Part shown: in pieces, positions 26,536 to 39,330 of the stretch
Layout: the number at the start of each line of letters is the position of its first letter
Position numbering within the stretch: the stretch's first letter is position 1
Assembly (NCBI GenBank): GCA_001641225.1
Contig: LSMY01000004.1
Location: 174,342 to 238,341 of the forward strand
Length of the DNA: 64,000 nt
Source of the DNA: Mycoplasma sp. Bg2
GTDB lineage: Bacteria > Bacillota_I > Bacilli_A > Mycoplasmatales > Hepatoplasmataceae
Direction of reading: 5' to 3'
The notes under the pieces: model-generated
What the model saw: the letters and a program-made list of their open reading frames with translations, nothing else
What the model was told of the DNA's origin: nothing
The model's database searches: none
Program-made: the position numbers and the translations under genes

Positions 26536-29500
26536 TTAATTTGCTGCTTTTGCTGCTTTTAATACTTTACTTAAATCTTTGTAATTTTCAACAAAAAATT
26601 CATCATGTAAAGTTATAAATTTATCATTATTTACTAATTGAACTAACATTAGATTTTTTGGATCAGCTCTATCAACTGGATGTATTACTTTTTCTTTTAA
26701 ATCAAGATATAAATTAACATCTTTAATTCGGTAAACATCTGTTATTATTTCACCATTTAAAAGATATTGAACAACTAATCTATTACCATCAACAATTATT
26801 TTATCACTAATTGTTTTTGGGTTAAATATAGAACATTGTCTAATTGCTGAATAAGATTTTGCTTTAGTTGAGGGTTTATAATTATTTACCCCATAATTTG
26901 TATATTCAGTAATATAGAAATTATCAATAAATCTTTTTTCACTATTTTTAATTGCTTTTAAAATTTCTTTTCTTATTTGTAATTTTATTAAATATTTTTC
27001 ACCTAAATATTGAGATTTTAATTTTAAGATTTCCTCTTTTTGTTTTTCTCTAAGAATAATTTTTTCATGTGATAAATGAAATTTCTCTAAAGCAATATTA
27101 GCATCTCTTGCTGCTCTAAATTCTAAAATCGTATCTTTTGAATTAATTTGTGCAATTTGTTGTACAAATTTTTCTTCAAAACTACCAATTAATTCATATT
27201 TTTTTGCAACTAATTCATTCATTTTAGCAAGTTGTTTTTCTTTTAAAATTTTTAATGATTCTTTATATTCAATTTGCTTTGCTTTTTTTACTTTAGGATC
27301 TAATTGTTTAAAGTTATCAATAGCAACTTTAAGTTGTTCTTTATGAGCTAGTTTAGTTTCTCTTTTTATTTGTTTAATGTTATTTTTATAATATTCAATA
27401 AAGGGAACTAATTTTTCAAATTCAAGTTGTCCTTGTTCTTTTCAATGAACATGAATATCTTTTTGTTGAAGTTTGAAAGCATTCATTATTTCTTTATATT
27501 CTTTTTTATATTTTTTATCTAAATCATGTAGTTTTGATTTTTTTACTTTTAAATCAAGATCTAAAAGTAATGTTTCTTCATAAAGAACATTATATTTTTT
27601 TTGAAGTGTATGAATATCAAGTTGTAATTGTTTTCTAATTTTTTCTTCTTTGCCAGCAAAAAGATATTTATTTTTAGAATAATGAATTTGAATTAAAGCA
27701 GGGTCTAAGTTATTTCTGATTGCAATTCTAATATTTCTTTGTTTAATTTCAAAAAATAAATATCAAAATAATACTGGAATAAAGACAAAGACAATTGCCA
27801 CAACATTTAGTGCTGTTCCGACCCACCAATTACTATTTGGCGTTGGATCATAAGGGAAAAAGGCAATAAGGAATACCATCATATAAACCATCAGCACAAA
27901 TGTTCCCATAAAAAGACCAAATGCCCTTGAACCCACCCTAAAGGTGCGCTCTTCCTCGTCATGTTTTAATCGCAAATTAATATAAGCCATAAAAATCATA
28001 ATTGGAGGAAGCATTCCAAGTGATCCACCTGCTGTTTTAATCATATCTAGGAACTGATTAATTCCATTAAGTCCAACAAAAGGAATTACCATTAATGGCA
28101 CAACCACAAAGAATTGTAATCATGCTCCTCGGTAGGGAACTCCATTTTTATTTTTTTTAGTAATATAAGATCCTAAAACTCCAGTATCAGTGTCAGTAAA
28201 TAGTGCTCTTACTGGAGCAGATGATCAAAGAATAAGTCCTGCACAACCAGTTATTGTATAAAGAATTCCTAAATAACAGTTACTAATCATAAAGGAAGTT
28301 TCCTTGCTTAAACCAAAAACGTTCCCCATTACATAATAAAACATTAATCCTAAAGTTACATAGTCTGCATTTGAAAGCGAATTTCCTGGAAAGACTGAGG
28401 CCAAAATAGTCCCAAATACATACATAGTTCCAATAACCATAATTATGGAGATCAAACCTTTAATAAAAGTTCTTTGTCCGCCCTTAATATCATCAACATA
28501 AACCCCAAGAGCTTGCGCACCATCACAGGCCATAATTACCCAAATAAAGATAGTAAATCATACATAACCAAATCCACCTGCTGAACCAAAAAAGTTTGGT
28601 TCCATTTTTTTATTTACAACTCCAGGTGCTTCGGAAGTTACATAAATATGATCAAGTCATAAATATATATCTCCACCCTCATCAGTAATTTTAAACCGCA
28701 TTACTGAATCATTAAAAAGTTGTATTCCCTGGTTATCTAGTATAGTGCTTAGTGAAAATCATTTATCAAGTTCAAAATTTTCTGGAATACCATTGTTTCC
28801 TAAATAATTTATTTGTTCTGTTAATGCATCTCCAAAAGTTGTGGAATTTTCATTACTAATTAGTAAACTTAAATTGTAATTACTTCATGAGGGAGCTCAC
28901 ACTCCGCCACCTTCTTCTGCACTAAATCATACTGGTCCATTAGCAGTAACAACAAAACCTGGTTCCTCAACACTTCCATAACTTCCGCTTCCATTAGAAA
29001 GCATTAAAATATATGCAATGGTTGCTACTGCAAAGAAACAACAGGTAACACTTAATGATAATGCTCCTCCCACTGTTGTAACTTTTGATCATTGTCTAAT
29101 ACTTCTTGTTGATAAAAAAGTAATAAGACAAAACATTAAAGTTCCAACAACAGGAGCCAAAATGTTTAGTGCATCTGTTTCTGTTATATCTCTTCCAGTA
29201 AATGCAAAACCCATTCCTACTGCATATCCAGGGAGGACTGCAATAAAAAAGGTTAAATTGGCAAATCAAAACATAAATACAGTAAGAAAAGCAATTTTTC
29301 TTCCTGCTCCAATTGTAATTCATCGCATAAGTCCTGATTTTGATCCCTTTGCTTTTTTAAGTGAAGCAAACTCTGCAATTACTAGAGTAAATGGGATAAA
29401 GTAAATAAGTATTGCTGCCACAAAAGCGGGTGCGGTAGATCATCCAAGGCCAACATAATCATAAACAATATTTGCAAATGAAAAAATCATCAACATTGCC

Positions 29501-29589
29501 ATCAACATGAAGGCTCATATTGTAATTTTTTTAGAAGTAGTACCACTTACAATATTTTGTTTTGAAACTTTACCATAATTTTTTTCCAT
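26536..29589 (-). CDS. APC-superfamily permease 3 with long charged C-terminal tail
   Basis: 1017 residues, same plan as the other three: APC core with ACDGAQALGVYVDDIKGGQR, KTAGGSLGMLPPIMIFMAYI and RVGSRAFGLFMGTF, a large polar insertion after about residue 210, and a tail of about 430 residues (SKNKYLFAGKEEKIRKQLQL, then coiled-coil-like Lys/Glu/Gln stretches) that ends LHDEFFVENYKDLSKVLKAA. It is closer to permease 4 than to permeases 1 and 2. A pgmB remnant follows it. Trp codons are TGA or TGG. Confidence 0.82.
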
Positions 29590-29688
29590 TTTATCTCCTT
29601 TCAATTTCATTAATTAATTTATGCAAATCTACTATTTAGATAAATAATGCTAATAAATCTTTTTTTGTAATTAAATTATTTTTATTAT

Positions 29689-29756
29689 CTAAAATCTTCA
29701 TATTTGTTGAAAAATTTAACTAAAGCAATTGCTGATATACTTAGATCTTTGCAAAA
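29689..29756 (-). pseudogene. Possible remnant of an M42 peptidase 3' end
   Basis: On the minus strand, a short open stretch reads KDLSISAIALVKFFNKYEDF followed by a stop. It resembles the C-terminus of M42 copy a (NDIKAVSTLAIKFISEFNQK). No upstream coding is left. It lies upstream of APC permease 3. The match is short and may be chance. Confidence 0.3.
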
Positions 29757-29800
29757 ATATAGTTTTTATTATATATATTATTAAATCTATAAGGTTTTCC

Positions 29801-30457
29801 TTATAAAGTATTTAAAAGTTTTAAAAGTTGTTGATGATTTTTAATAGTATATTCACAATTTGTTAAATTTTCCTCTGTTAAATAACAAATTGTGTGCATT
29901 CCCAAAACATTTGCTCCATCAATTCCAGCTTGAGCATCTTCTATTACATAACAATCCTCATTCTTTGAATTTGCATCTTTTGCAACTAGAGCAAAAAGTT
30001 CTCCAGTTCCTTTGGCAGTTTTTACTGATGAAACATCAACTTTATAATCAAAATATTTATCAAGACCAATTTGTTTTAAAATTAAAGGAGCATTCAGGGA
30101 AGCAGATCCTAAAGAAATTTTATAACCTAATTGGTGGATTTTTTCTAAAACTTCTTTTACCCCATTATAAATGTCTTTTTCTGAAAGTTGTTTCAATGAA
30201 TCAACATATAATTTATTTTTGTAAATTAAAAGTTCTTTAAATTTTTGTGCTGAAACCTCGTTTTCTTTATGATAACTTTTTAATATAAATTCTAATGATT
30301 GTGTTCTAGCAACACCTCGTAATTGTGCATTATCTTTTCTTTTAAGATTGATTCCTACCAATTTGGCAGTTGCTTTTCAAGCGTTATAATGTAATTCATC
30401 TGTTGAGGTGATTACACCATCAATATCAAAAATGAAGTTTTTATTCTCTGATTTCAT
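29801..30457 (-). CDS. pgmB: Beta-phosphoglucomutase
   Basis: Converts beta-glucose 1-phosphate, the product of inverting disaccharide phosphorylases, to glucose 6-phosphate. 218 residues. HAD motif I FIFDIDGVITSTDELHYNAW, the PgmB-specific cap sequence QLRGVARTQSLEFIL, motif II SLGSASLNAP, and CYVIEDAQAGIDGANVLGM. The Asp-x-Asp nucleophile and acid pair is present. It follows APC permease 4 by 13 nt, and GH65 phosphorylase leads the same unit, so the operon reads phosphorylase, permease, mutase. One TGA-Trp (NAW) is near the start. Confidence 0.92.
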
Positions 30458-30470
30458 TTTATAATTCCTC

Positions 30471-33400
30471 TTAGTTTAATTCTTTAATTTGTTTAAAGCC
30501 TTTCATTAAATCTTTGTAATTTTCTACAAAAAATTCTTCATGCAATGTTAAAAATTTATCATTATTTACTAAACTAATTAACATAAGATTTTTTTGTTGA
30601 GCTTCAGAAATTGGATGAATTGTTCTTTCATCTTGATCAAGATATAAATTAATATCTTGAACTTTATAAATATCTGTTACTACTTTATCTGTTTCAATGT
30701 ATTTTACAACCAAGTTATCACCGTCAAGAATTACCTCATCGGTAATTTTTTTAGGGTTAAACATTGAAAATTGTCTAACTGCAGCAAAGTTTTTTGCTGT
30801 TGGTGATGGTTTATATTCTCCTGCATTATAAATTGTGTTTTCTTTAATATAGAAGTTATCAATAAATAGTTTTTCAGAATTTGAAATTGCCACTTTTAAT
30901 GCTTCTTGTTTTTCAAGAATTACAAGATATTTTTCACCTAAATATTTTGCTTTAAGTTTTAAAATTTCATTATGTTGAACTTCTCTAATACTTTTTTTCT
31001 CATGTGTAAGATAGAATTTTGCAAGAGCAATATCTGTGTCTTTTTGGGCTTTAAATTCTAAAATTGTATCTTTTGAATCAATAGAAGCAGTTTTATCTAC
31101 AAATTCAGCTTCCATTTTAGCAATTTTTGCATCCGTTTTTGCAATAATTACTTCAATTTCTGCTTGATGTTTTTCTTTTAATTCTTTAAGTAGCTTTTTA
31201 TATTCAATTTTCATTGTTTTTTTAGTTTCTGAATCTAAATCATTATAAGTTAAAATAGCAGCTTGTTTTTTTGCTTGAAATGCTATTTTATTTGCTTGCT
31301 TAATTTCTTTAATATTAGCTTTATAATGTTCAATAAATGGAACTAATTTTTCAAACTCGAGTTTTCCTTTTGCTTTTCAAATAAGTCTTATTTCTTTTTG
31401 CTCTTCTTTGAAAACTACCATCAATGCTTTATATTCTTTTTTATATTCTTTATCTAATGTAGCTAATTTAATTTTTTTAGCTTTGTCATCAAGATCTAAA
31501 GAAATTACTTGATTATAAAGATCATCATATTTTTTTTGTAATAAATGAATATTGAGATCTAATTGTTTTCTAATTTTTGTTTCTTTACTTGCAAAAAGAT
31601 ATTTATTTTTTGAATAATGAATTTGGATTAAAGCAGGGTCTAAGTTATTTCTGATTGCAATTCTAATATTTCTTTGTTTTATCTCATAAGAGAGATATCA
31701 AAAGAGGACTGGAACAAAAACAAAAAGAAGGGCGCAAACATTTAAGACTGTTCCAATATATCAATTCGATTGATTTGGATCATATGGGAAGAAAGCCATT
31801 AAAAATACTCATGAATAAACAATTAAAATGAAAGCACCCATAAATAGTCCAAATCCTCTTGAACCAACTCTAAAAGTTCTTTCCTCATCATCGTGTTTTA
31901 ATCGCAAATTAAAGTAAGCAACAAAAATCATAATTGGAGGAATCATTCCAAGTGATCCACCTGCAGTTTTTATCATATCAATAAATTGATTAATTCCTTG
32001 TAAACCAACAAAGGGAATTGTAAATAAAGGAACCACTAAAAAGAATTGTAATCATGCTCCTCGGTAGGGAACTCCATGTTGATTCTTTTTAGTAATGTAG
32101 GAACCAAAAACTCCAGTATCAGTTTCTGAAAACATTGTTCTAACTGGAGCTGCTGTTCACATTAATACTGCCCCAATTCCAGTTGTAAAGAATAATCATC
32201 CCAAACAAATATTAGTAATCATAAATGATGTTTCTTTTGCAAGACCAAGATGTCCAAAAATATAATAAAACATTAAACTAAGGGTTAAATAATTAGAGTT
32301 AGATAGAGAATCTCCTGGAAAAACTGAAAGAAGAAAAGTTCCAAAGATATATAAACTTCCAATAAGCATTACAGAAATAATTAAACCTTTAACAAAAGTT
32401 CTTTGTCCTCCTTTAACATCATCAACATAGACCCCAAGTCCTTGAGCTCCATCAGCAGCCATTAGCACTCAAACAAAAATTGTAAATCAAACATAATTAA
32501 AACCACCAGCACTACCAAAAAGGTTTTTTGTTACATCATCTGGAACAACAGCAGGAGCCTGTGGTGAAATATAAGTATGATCTAATCAAAAAACATAACT
32601 TCCTTCTTCACCAGAAATTTTGAAACGCATCACTCCATCAAATGTATATCCTTTGAAAGAATATTCACTTAAGCTATATCATGTATCAGTTGTAAGATCA
32701 CTATTTATAAATGGTTTAAAAATCTGTTGAAATTCATTTGGAACTATATATTTATTAAAGGAAGGAATTCAAACTCCTTGATCAACATAAACTATTTGAT
32801 CTGCTAGTGAATCACTACCAGAATTAGGTTGAACAAAAAAACCTGGTTCATTAAGAGCCTCACCATAACCACCAGCTCCTCCAGGGGCAAGCATTAATAT
32901 ATAAGCAATAATTGCAACCAAGAAAAAGAATAAAGTAATTCCAAGAATTAAAGTTCCTCCAACTGTAGTTATTTTTGACATTGATCTAGTACTTTTTGTT
33001 GATAAATAAGTAATTATAAAAAACATAAAGACCCCAAAAATTGGAACCATAATATTAAAAATACTTGTCTCCGTAACATCCTTTCCTTGAATTGCAAATC
33101 CAAAACTTACTGCAAATCCAGGAAGTGCTCCCATAAAGTAAGTTAAGTTTGCAAATCAAAACATGAAAGCAGTTAAAAAGGCAATTTTTCTTCCAATTCC
33201 AATTTCAACTCACTTCATAAGTCCTGATTTTGATCCCTTTGCTTTTTTAAGCGAAGCAAACTCCGCAATTACAAGGGCAAAAGGGATTAAATATATAGAT
33301 ATTGCAACAATAAAAGCAGGTGCTGCAGATCATCCAAGACCGACATAATTGTAAACAATATTACTAAATGAATAAATCATTAGGATAGACATCATACAAA

Positions 33401-33479
33401 GTGCTCACATTGAAATTTTTTTCGAAGTACTTTTTACTTCAAGACTTTGTTTTGAGACTTTACCATAGTTTTTTTCCAT
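30471..33479 (-). CDS. APC-superfamily permease 4 with long charged C-terminal tail, in disaccharide operon
   Basis: 1002 residues. APC core with ADGAQGLGVYVDDVKGGQRT, FPGDSLSNSNYLTLSLMFYY, KTAGGSLGMIPPIMIFVAYF and RVGSRGFGLFMGAF; polar insertion after about residue 210; tail of about 430 residues with long predicted helices (KHQAEIEVIIAKTDAKIAKM) ending LHEEFFVENYKDLMKGFKQI. It lies between a GH65 phosphorylase (47-nt gap) and pgmB (13-nt gap). No other disaccharide transporter is in the unit, so either it imports the GH65 substrate or it rides along for another reason. Fold recognition as APC is firm, substrate is not. Confidence 0.83.
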
Positions 33480-33526
33480 TATTTTTTCCTTTCCATTGTA
33501 TATTAATCAAATTTTAATTTTAATTA

Positions 33527-35884
33527 TTAATGTTTGATTGTAATTTTATCTTTCAAAATGAAAGTTTCATTATTATAAATTAGAGGAATTTCTAATTCAT
33601 TTTCTTGATCAATTTTTTCTAATTTATAAGCATCTTTTGTTAGTGTAATTAAGATTTTTTGTCCTAGAAGATAAACATTAAATTCTAATTTATCTCATGA
33701 TTTTGGTAAATTTGGAGTAAAAATGTAATTACCATTTGCATTTTTTAATCCACCAAATCCTGAAATAATTGATTGCAATGTTCCTCCAATTGAAGCAGAA
33801 TGAATCCCGTTTAATGATGATTCCATATCTGAATTAAGATCTAAACTTGAAGCTTTTTTAAAGAAATCATAGGCAAAAGATTTATCTTTTGCATAATTAG
33901 CAGTAATTGTATGCATGCTTAAAGATAAACTAGAATCATGTAAACATCTGCTTTCATAAAAACGTCAATTTTTTTCAATTGTTTCCGCATCAAATAAATG
34001 GCCAAGTGTATAAAATAGAGTAATAATATCAGCTTGTTTTAAAACCTGATATCCATTAATTTCGGGGAAAGTATAATCATTTCATATTTTTCCTGGATGG
34101 CTTTTATAAAATTTCATATCTAATTCAGGAAGTTGAAGGAAAGTATCATTTTCTGGGATAATTCCCTCTTTATTAGGTTTTGGAAGATAAATTTTATCAA
34201 CTATATTTTCAAGTTTTTTTTCTAAATCATCAAGATTCAATTTTCCATTTAATTTAGCAAATAATTCTTTATCTTCTGCTCTTAAAGTTTTTATATAGGA
34301 AATAGATTTATCAATATTGAACCATAACATATAGTTTGTAAAGGCATTATTATCAATATTTTCTTTATATTCATCAGGTCCAGTTACAAGGGTAACTTCA
34401 TATCTATTATGTTTTTCTTTTCATTCTAGACGGCTTGTTCAAAATCTTGCTGTTTCAAAGAAAAGTTCAAATCCATAATCTTTCATATAACTATAATCAT
34501 TTGTTGTTGAATAATATTGTCAAATTGCCCAAGTGATATCTGAACAGATATGTAGTTGATTGTAAGCTGGCCAAACTTTAATTCTTTTACCTTCTTTACG
34601 ATCAACTGCTCCTCAAGTTGGACAGGTTTCTCCTTGATCTGGTCAAGTTGTTTCTCATGGTCATCAAAGTCCTTCATAACCATTTGCTTTTGCTTTAATT
34701 CTTGCAGAATTTTTAACAAAGAAACGATGTTTTAATAGTTTTCTTGCTTCTTGAGGATCAGTATATAAAAAGTATGGTCAAATAAAGATTTCGGTATCTC
34801 AAAAAGTATGTCCTTTATATTCTTCACCACTAAATCCTTTGGCTTCAATATTTGTTCTCCAATCATGCATTGGAGTAAATCTACGAATATGATATTGGTG
34901 AAATCTAACTGCAAGAATATCAAAATCTTCTTTAGTCTCAATTTTAATTTCATTTACTGCTCATCAATTGTTTCAAATATCAATTGAAGCTTCTAATTCT
35001 TGATCATAAGTTTTTAAAATTCTTGCAAGCATTTGTTGATGAGCTTTAGTTCTTAAATCTTTTACTGAAATTTCATCTTCAAAATATTCAATATCTCTTG
35101 TAGTATCAACTCTAGTAAAGAGTTCAACTGTTACTTCTTTATTTGCTTTAAGATCAAATTGAAAATATTGTTTTAATTGACGACGATCATACCCATAAAC
35201 TGAACTTAATCTTGAAAATTGTTTTTCTTTTTTACCATCAAAATAAAAATTAACTACTTTATTTCAAACAAAATCAATTTTTGATTTGGTTGTTGTAAAA
35301 ACATATTCAATAATATTATCAAAATAAGTTGCATCAGTATCTTCAAAATGCTGTGCACCTGAATTTGTTTCTTGACCATCAAGTCCAGCAAGAATAGTAA
35401 TACTAATGTCATCAACAGTTTTAACAGTAATTTTTTGTGCCATTAAATGTAAATTACTCATTGAAACAAATTTTCTAGTAGTAATTTCAATTTCATGGTT
35501 ACTTGGTGAAACTCATTTTACTTTTCTAATTTGCTCCCCATAACGTAAATTAAAAGTTCTTTCATAAGAAAGAATTTTCCCTTGAGTTAAATTAAATTCA
35601 TCACCATCAATTGTGATTGTAAAATCCCATGGATTTACACAGTTAGGTAACTCTGAAACCTCAGGTCCCTCTACTGTATTAAAAGTTCCTGCAATGTAAA
35701 GTCCAGGATGTCTTTCGGTATATTTTTCCTCATGGATTGCTCTTGATCCAATATAGCCATTTCCCAAGGTCATAATTGGTTCAAATTTTTGTTGATTAAA
35801 AATATTAAATTCATTTTCTTTAATAATTCAATTTTTTTGTTTTGCTTTTCCAGCTGAATAACTAATAAATTTAGTATCTTCCAT
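33527..35884 (-). CDS. GH65 glycoside phosphorylase (maltose/kojibiose/trehalose phosphorylase type)
   Basis: Inverting phosphorylase that splits an alpha-glucosyl disaccharide with phosphate to beta-glucose 1-phosphate and glucose, 785 residues. The N-terminal beta-sandwich has TLGNGYIGSRAIHEE; the (alpha/alpha)6 barrel carries KGFSGEEYKGHTFWDTEIFI and the catalytic-acid motif VTGPDEYKENIDNNAFTNYM; then SSLNGIHSASIGGTLQ, usual for phosphate-binding members. This motif set separates GH65 phosphorylases from hydrolases. Which disaccharide it uses cannot be read. Followed by an APC permease and pgmB. Many TGA-Trp codons. Confidence 0.92.
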
Positions 35885-35949
35885 ACTTCTCCTTTTTATT
35901 CCTATACCCTTATAATAAAACAAATAATAGCTGTTGAAAAAAAATGCAC

Positions 35950-35989
35950 TGTTTTTATATACTTAATTTTATCTTTGTATATACTAATA
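35950..35989. promoter_or_regulatory. Candidate two-part operator upstream of the GH65 gene
   Basis: Cores TTATATAC (35955-35962) and perfect palindrome GTATATAC (35977-35984), 22 bp apart, with spacer TTAATTTTATCTTT. This is the best-conserved copy of the element shared with lacZ, APC permease 1 and the EIIC/aldolase promoters. It lies 67-105 bp upstream of the gene start; a TATTAT -10-like box lies between it and the gene. Confidence 0.5.
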
Positions 35990-36029
35990 ATTAATGCAAC
36001 AAAGACTAATAATAAAATTTTGTTTAAAG

Positions 36030-36062
36030 AAAAAAAGGAGGGTTTAAATCCCCTTTTCTTCT
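36030..36062 (-). terminator. Terminator after nagB
   Basis: Minus strand reads AAAAGGGGATTTAAACCC then TCCTTTTTTTC, a GC-containing hairpin with one bulge and a U-tail, seven bases after the nagB stop. Confidence 0.7.
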
Positions 36063-36068
36063 TTTAAA

Positions 36069-36773
36069 TTAAATTTTAATGTCAGTATAAATTTTAAAAT
36101 TTGGATGATCAATAAAATAAGTAATTGGCCAAGATGGATCTTTTATTCCACTTGCTTTTGCTTCTTTAAATTTAATTAATGCTGCTCTTTTAGATTCTCC
36201 TCAGGCAATTAAAATTATTTTATTTGATTTTTCATAAATATCAAATAATCCCATTGTAATTGCTTTGTCAGGATAATCATCATCAATTCCCTTTTCAAGA
36301 AAGTTTACTTTAATTGTTGATGAACTAAGTTCTACTTCCTGCGTTCTGCCAAATTCACTTCCTGGTTCGTTAAAAGCAATATGGCCGTTAACTCCAACCC
36401 CAATCATGGCAAGATCAAATTGTTCAACATCATCTAATAAATCATTATATGATCTTATTGATTTTGGAAAATGAGTATTAGTTTTTTTAATATCAATATG
36501 ATCAAATAAATAAGTATCCATAAATTTTCTAAAAGAAAGTGGATTTGTTCAAGGATCAATTCCTAAATATTCATCTAGATTGTATGTTTCAATTCCTTTA
36601 AAGGAAAGATTATCTTTTTTATAAAATTCAATTAGTTTTTTATAAATTTCAATTGGTGAATTTCCTGTTGGTAAACATAGAGCTGAACTGGGCTTGCTTT
36701 TTATTTGTTTTTTAAATTGATTTGCAATTTCATCCACCAAATCAACTTTAGTTCCGATCATAATACTATTCAT
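36069..36773 (-). CDS. nagB: Glucosamine-6-phosphate deaminase
   Basis: Converts glucosamine 6-phosphate to fructose 6-phosphate and ammonia, 234 residues. PSSALCLPTGNSPIEIYKKL at the N-terminus, ETYNLDEYLGID, and the family signature MIGVGVNGHIAFNEPGS are intact. Two TGA-Trp codons. Third gene after EIIC and cutC on the same strand, suggesting an amino-sugar uptake and use unit. nagA (deacetylase) is not present in the window, so the unit could serve glucosamine, or nagA lies elsewhere. Confidence 0.94.
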
Positions 36774-36812
36774 TATTCCTTCTTTCTTAAATTCAAATTA
36801 ACTATCATAAAT

Positions 36813-37511
36813 TTATCTTTTTGAATCAACTGCTTCTTTTAAAGCTCTAATTGCTTCTTCATCTAATCTATTTACAATATTACGGTTGATTCTAACAGCG
36901 TTTCCAATATGTAATTTTTTGATATTATAAATTTGTAAAAATTCATTACAATTTTTAGGTGTAACTCCGGAACCAATCATAATTTTATCAGTTAAAATTC
37001 TTGAAGCCATAGAGAGGTTAAACATCCCGTCCATTGCTCTTTCAGCATGTCCAGAAGTTAAAACATAATCAATCTCTTTATATCTAGCAAGAGTTTCAAT
37101 TCCTTGTTTATAATCAATTGTAGAGTCAATTGCCCGATGAAAGGTTAATTCTAAACTACCTTTTTGATCAATAATAGTTTTAAGTTGTTCTTCATTAATT
37201 GTTCCATCACGGTTAAGACTCCCAAAGATAATTCCTTTAGCCTTGGTTAATTTAATCATTTCTAATTGGTGGAGAATTTTTCTAAATTCCTTTTCATCAT
37301 AAACATATGAATCTCATAAATTTCTAAGCATAACATAGACCGGGATGTCTACTGCATTACTTACATTTCTAATAATTTCAAAATCTGGTGTTAATCCACC
37401 TTTATCAAGTTCTTTTACAAGTTCCAGCCGGTCAACATGATATTTTTCTGCTGCAATTGCATCTTCTACATTTAAAACGATTATTTCTAATTGCGGTTTG
37501 GTATTTCTCAT
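36813..37511 (-). CDS. cutC: CutC-family TIM-barrel protein, copy 1
   Basis: 232 residues, matching the CutC family: QLEIIVLNVEDAIAAEKYHV, RLELVKELDKGGLTPDFEII, the AKGIIFGSLNRDGTINEEQL block, LTFHRAIDSTIDYKQGIETL and TSGHAERAMDG, then IMIGSGVTPKNC. CutC was named for copper homeostasis, but that role is doubtful for many members, and the pattern here of placement with PTS and nagB fits a sugar-related enzyme better (inference). A close paralogue is at 40381-41079. One TGA-Trp (NLW). Confidence 0.88.
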
Positions 37512-37560
37512 AAGTTACTCCTCATTTATATTATATTTTTTTTAGTTCAATTATTACTAC

Positions 37561-39252
37561 TTAGTTGCAAAACTTACTTACAAATTCCCGCCAAATTTCT
37601 TTTTGGAGTGCATTGTAAGTTTTGCTTTTAGATCCTTGTTTATCTAACTCATTTTTATTTTGATTAACATCTACTTTTTTAGTTTTTAAATTGTTTATTT
37701 CACCCTTTTTAATTGGATCAGGAACTTTCTTTTTGCTTTTTTTCTGGTCTTCATCTGAAACTATTCCAGACATATTTCCTTTTCTTCCTGGTGAAGCAAT
37801 ATCAAATGCTTTAATAAAAATTCACCCTAAAAGGAAATAAGCTAAGAAAGCAGCAATAATCATCCCCAACATAATAATTATTGGAAGTCCTCCAAAAGCA
37901 TCTGGATGTTGGACTCCATATAAATTATTAGCGGTAGGAATTGAAGCCATTAAATCAATAAAACCAGAGAAGAATCCAAATCCAAAACTAATTCCGGTGG
38001 CAACAGTTGCTGCTGCCACAATTCCAGATAAGACGGCATAAGAGAAATAAAGAATTGGAGAAATAAACATAAAGGAATATTCAATTGGTTCAGTTACCCC
38101 AATGAAAAAGGCAATAAAAGCACTAGAAATCATAAAGGTTGTTACCTGTTTACGGTATTGTCCTTCAGCACGAAGTGACATTGCAATTGCAATGCCCGGA
38201 ACTCCACCCATAATAATTGGGAAAAAACCAGTTTGAAAGGCTCCCACATGGGCACCATCAAGCACAGCTCATATTTGTTCACTTCCACCCTCAAGAGTTA
38301 AATCTCCAACTTGCAGACCATTTAAATAAATATTTCCTGCTTGCATGTAAGCATTAATATCTCCAAGTAGGGGAACTAGTTCATTAGTTTGACTATCATA
38401 AACCATAATTTGATCTCCATTTAAGGTAATTGGCATTTGAAAGAAGAAGAAAATATTTAAAACTTGATGAAGTCCAAAGGGAACTAGCAATCTATTTAAA
38501 AAAGCATAAAGCCCTGCCCCGAGGCAAGGCACTTTAACAATTTGGACGGCAATTAATACTAAAGCAACTTGAAATCATGGTCAAATAACTGCAGTAAGGC
38601 AGGACACAACAATCATCACTGAAATAACAACAATGGGGACAAATCTTCTACCAGAAAAGAAACTAAAAGCAGAAGGAAGTTTAACATTTGAATACCGGTT
38701 GTAACAGTAAGCAGAAATTAATCCTGCTTCCATTCCTCCAAAAACACCAAGATCAAGTAATCAAATTCCTTCACTTGTTCCTTCAATTGGAACTAGGTAA
38801 AGTAATTTTGAATAATAGAGTCCATTATCTCCTTCAACAGTCATGACATTATGATAAATTAAATAAGGAAGTGAATCTTCTGCTTCAACAAGTCCAATTA
38901 AAATAAGATAAGCAACTAGTCCTACTAGTGCTGCTTCTCCCCGATGATCTTTTGCAAATCCAAAAGCTACTCCAACTCCAAAAATTAATCCTAAATTATT
39001 AAAAATTGTGGTCCCAGGAACTTGAATAATAAATCCAAATCAATAGATAAATGTATCATGTACTCCACTAGTATCTGTTCCAATTTGTTCAAATAAAATT
39101 CCAAACCGCATTAAGATGGCAGCAAAAGGTAAAATAGCAATTGGATAAATTAATGATTTTCCAATGTTCCTTACAACAACAAGAAAACCACCAGAAAATC
39201 CATAATCTGGTTTTGCAGAGCCCTGATCAATAACTTTTGCTTTACTAAACAT
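37561..39252 (-). CDS. PTS EIIC permease, glucose/GlcNAc/maltose family, without an EIIB domain
   Basis: 563 residues. N-terminal amphipathic stretch and RNIGKSLIYPIAILPFAAIL, about ten membrane segments, the sugar-site motif GVTEPIEYSFMFISPILY and GGVPGIAIAMSLRAEGQYRK are diagnostic for the glucose-superfamily EIIC. After the last helix (near residue 480) comes a Lys/Asp/Gln-rich tail of about 80 residues with no Cys-containing EIIB signature (the only Cys is at the extreme C-terminus, SKFCN). A separate EIIB or a shared EIIBA must phosphorylate the substrate. Downstream cutC and nagB suggest an amino sugar. Confidence 0.85.
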
Positions 39253-39330
39253 CTATTTATACTTTTCCTCTATCAATAATATAAAAAAAGGTTAATTTAA
39301 CTATCTAATATTAATTATTCTTTTATCTCC

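Noticed and set aside
29018..29404. 128-residue plus-strand frame inside APC permease 3
   Set aside because: Antisense shadow of the conserved permease core; no start signals or independent similarity.
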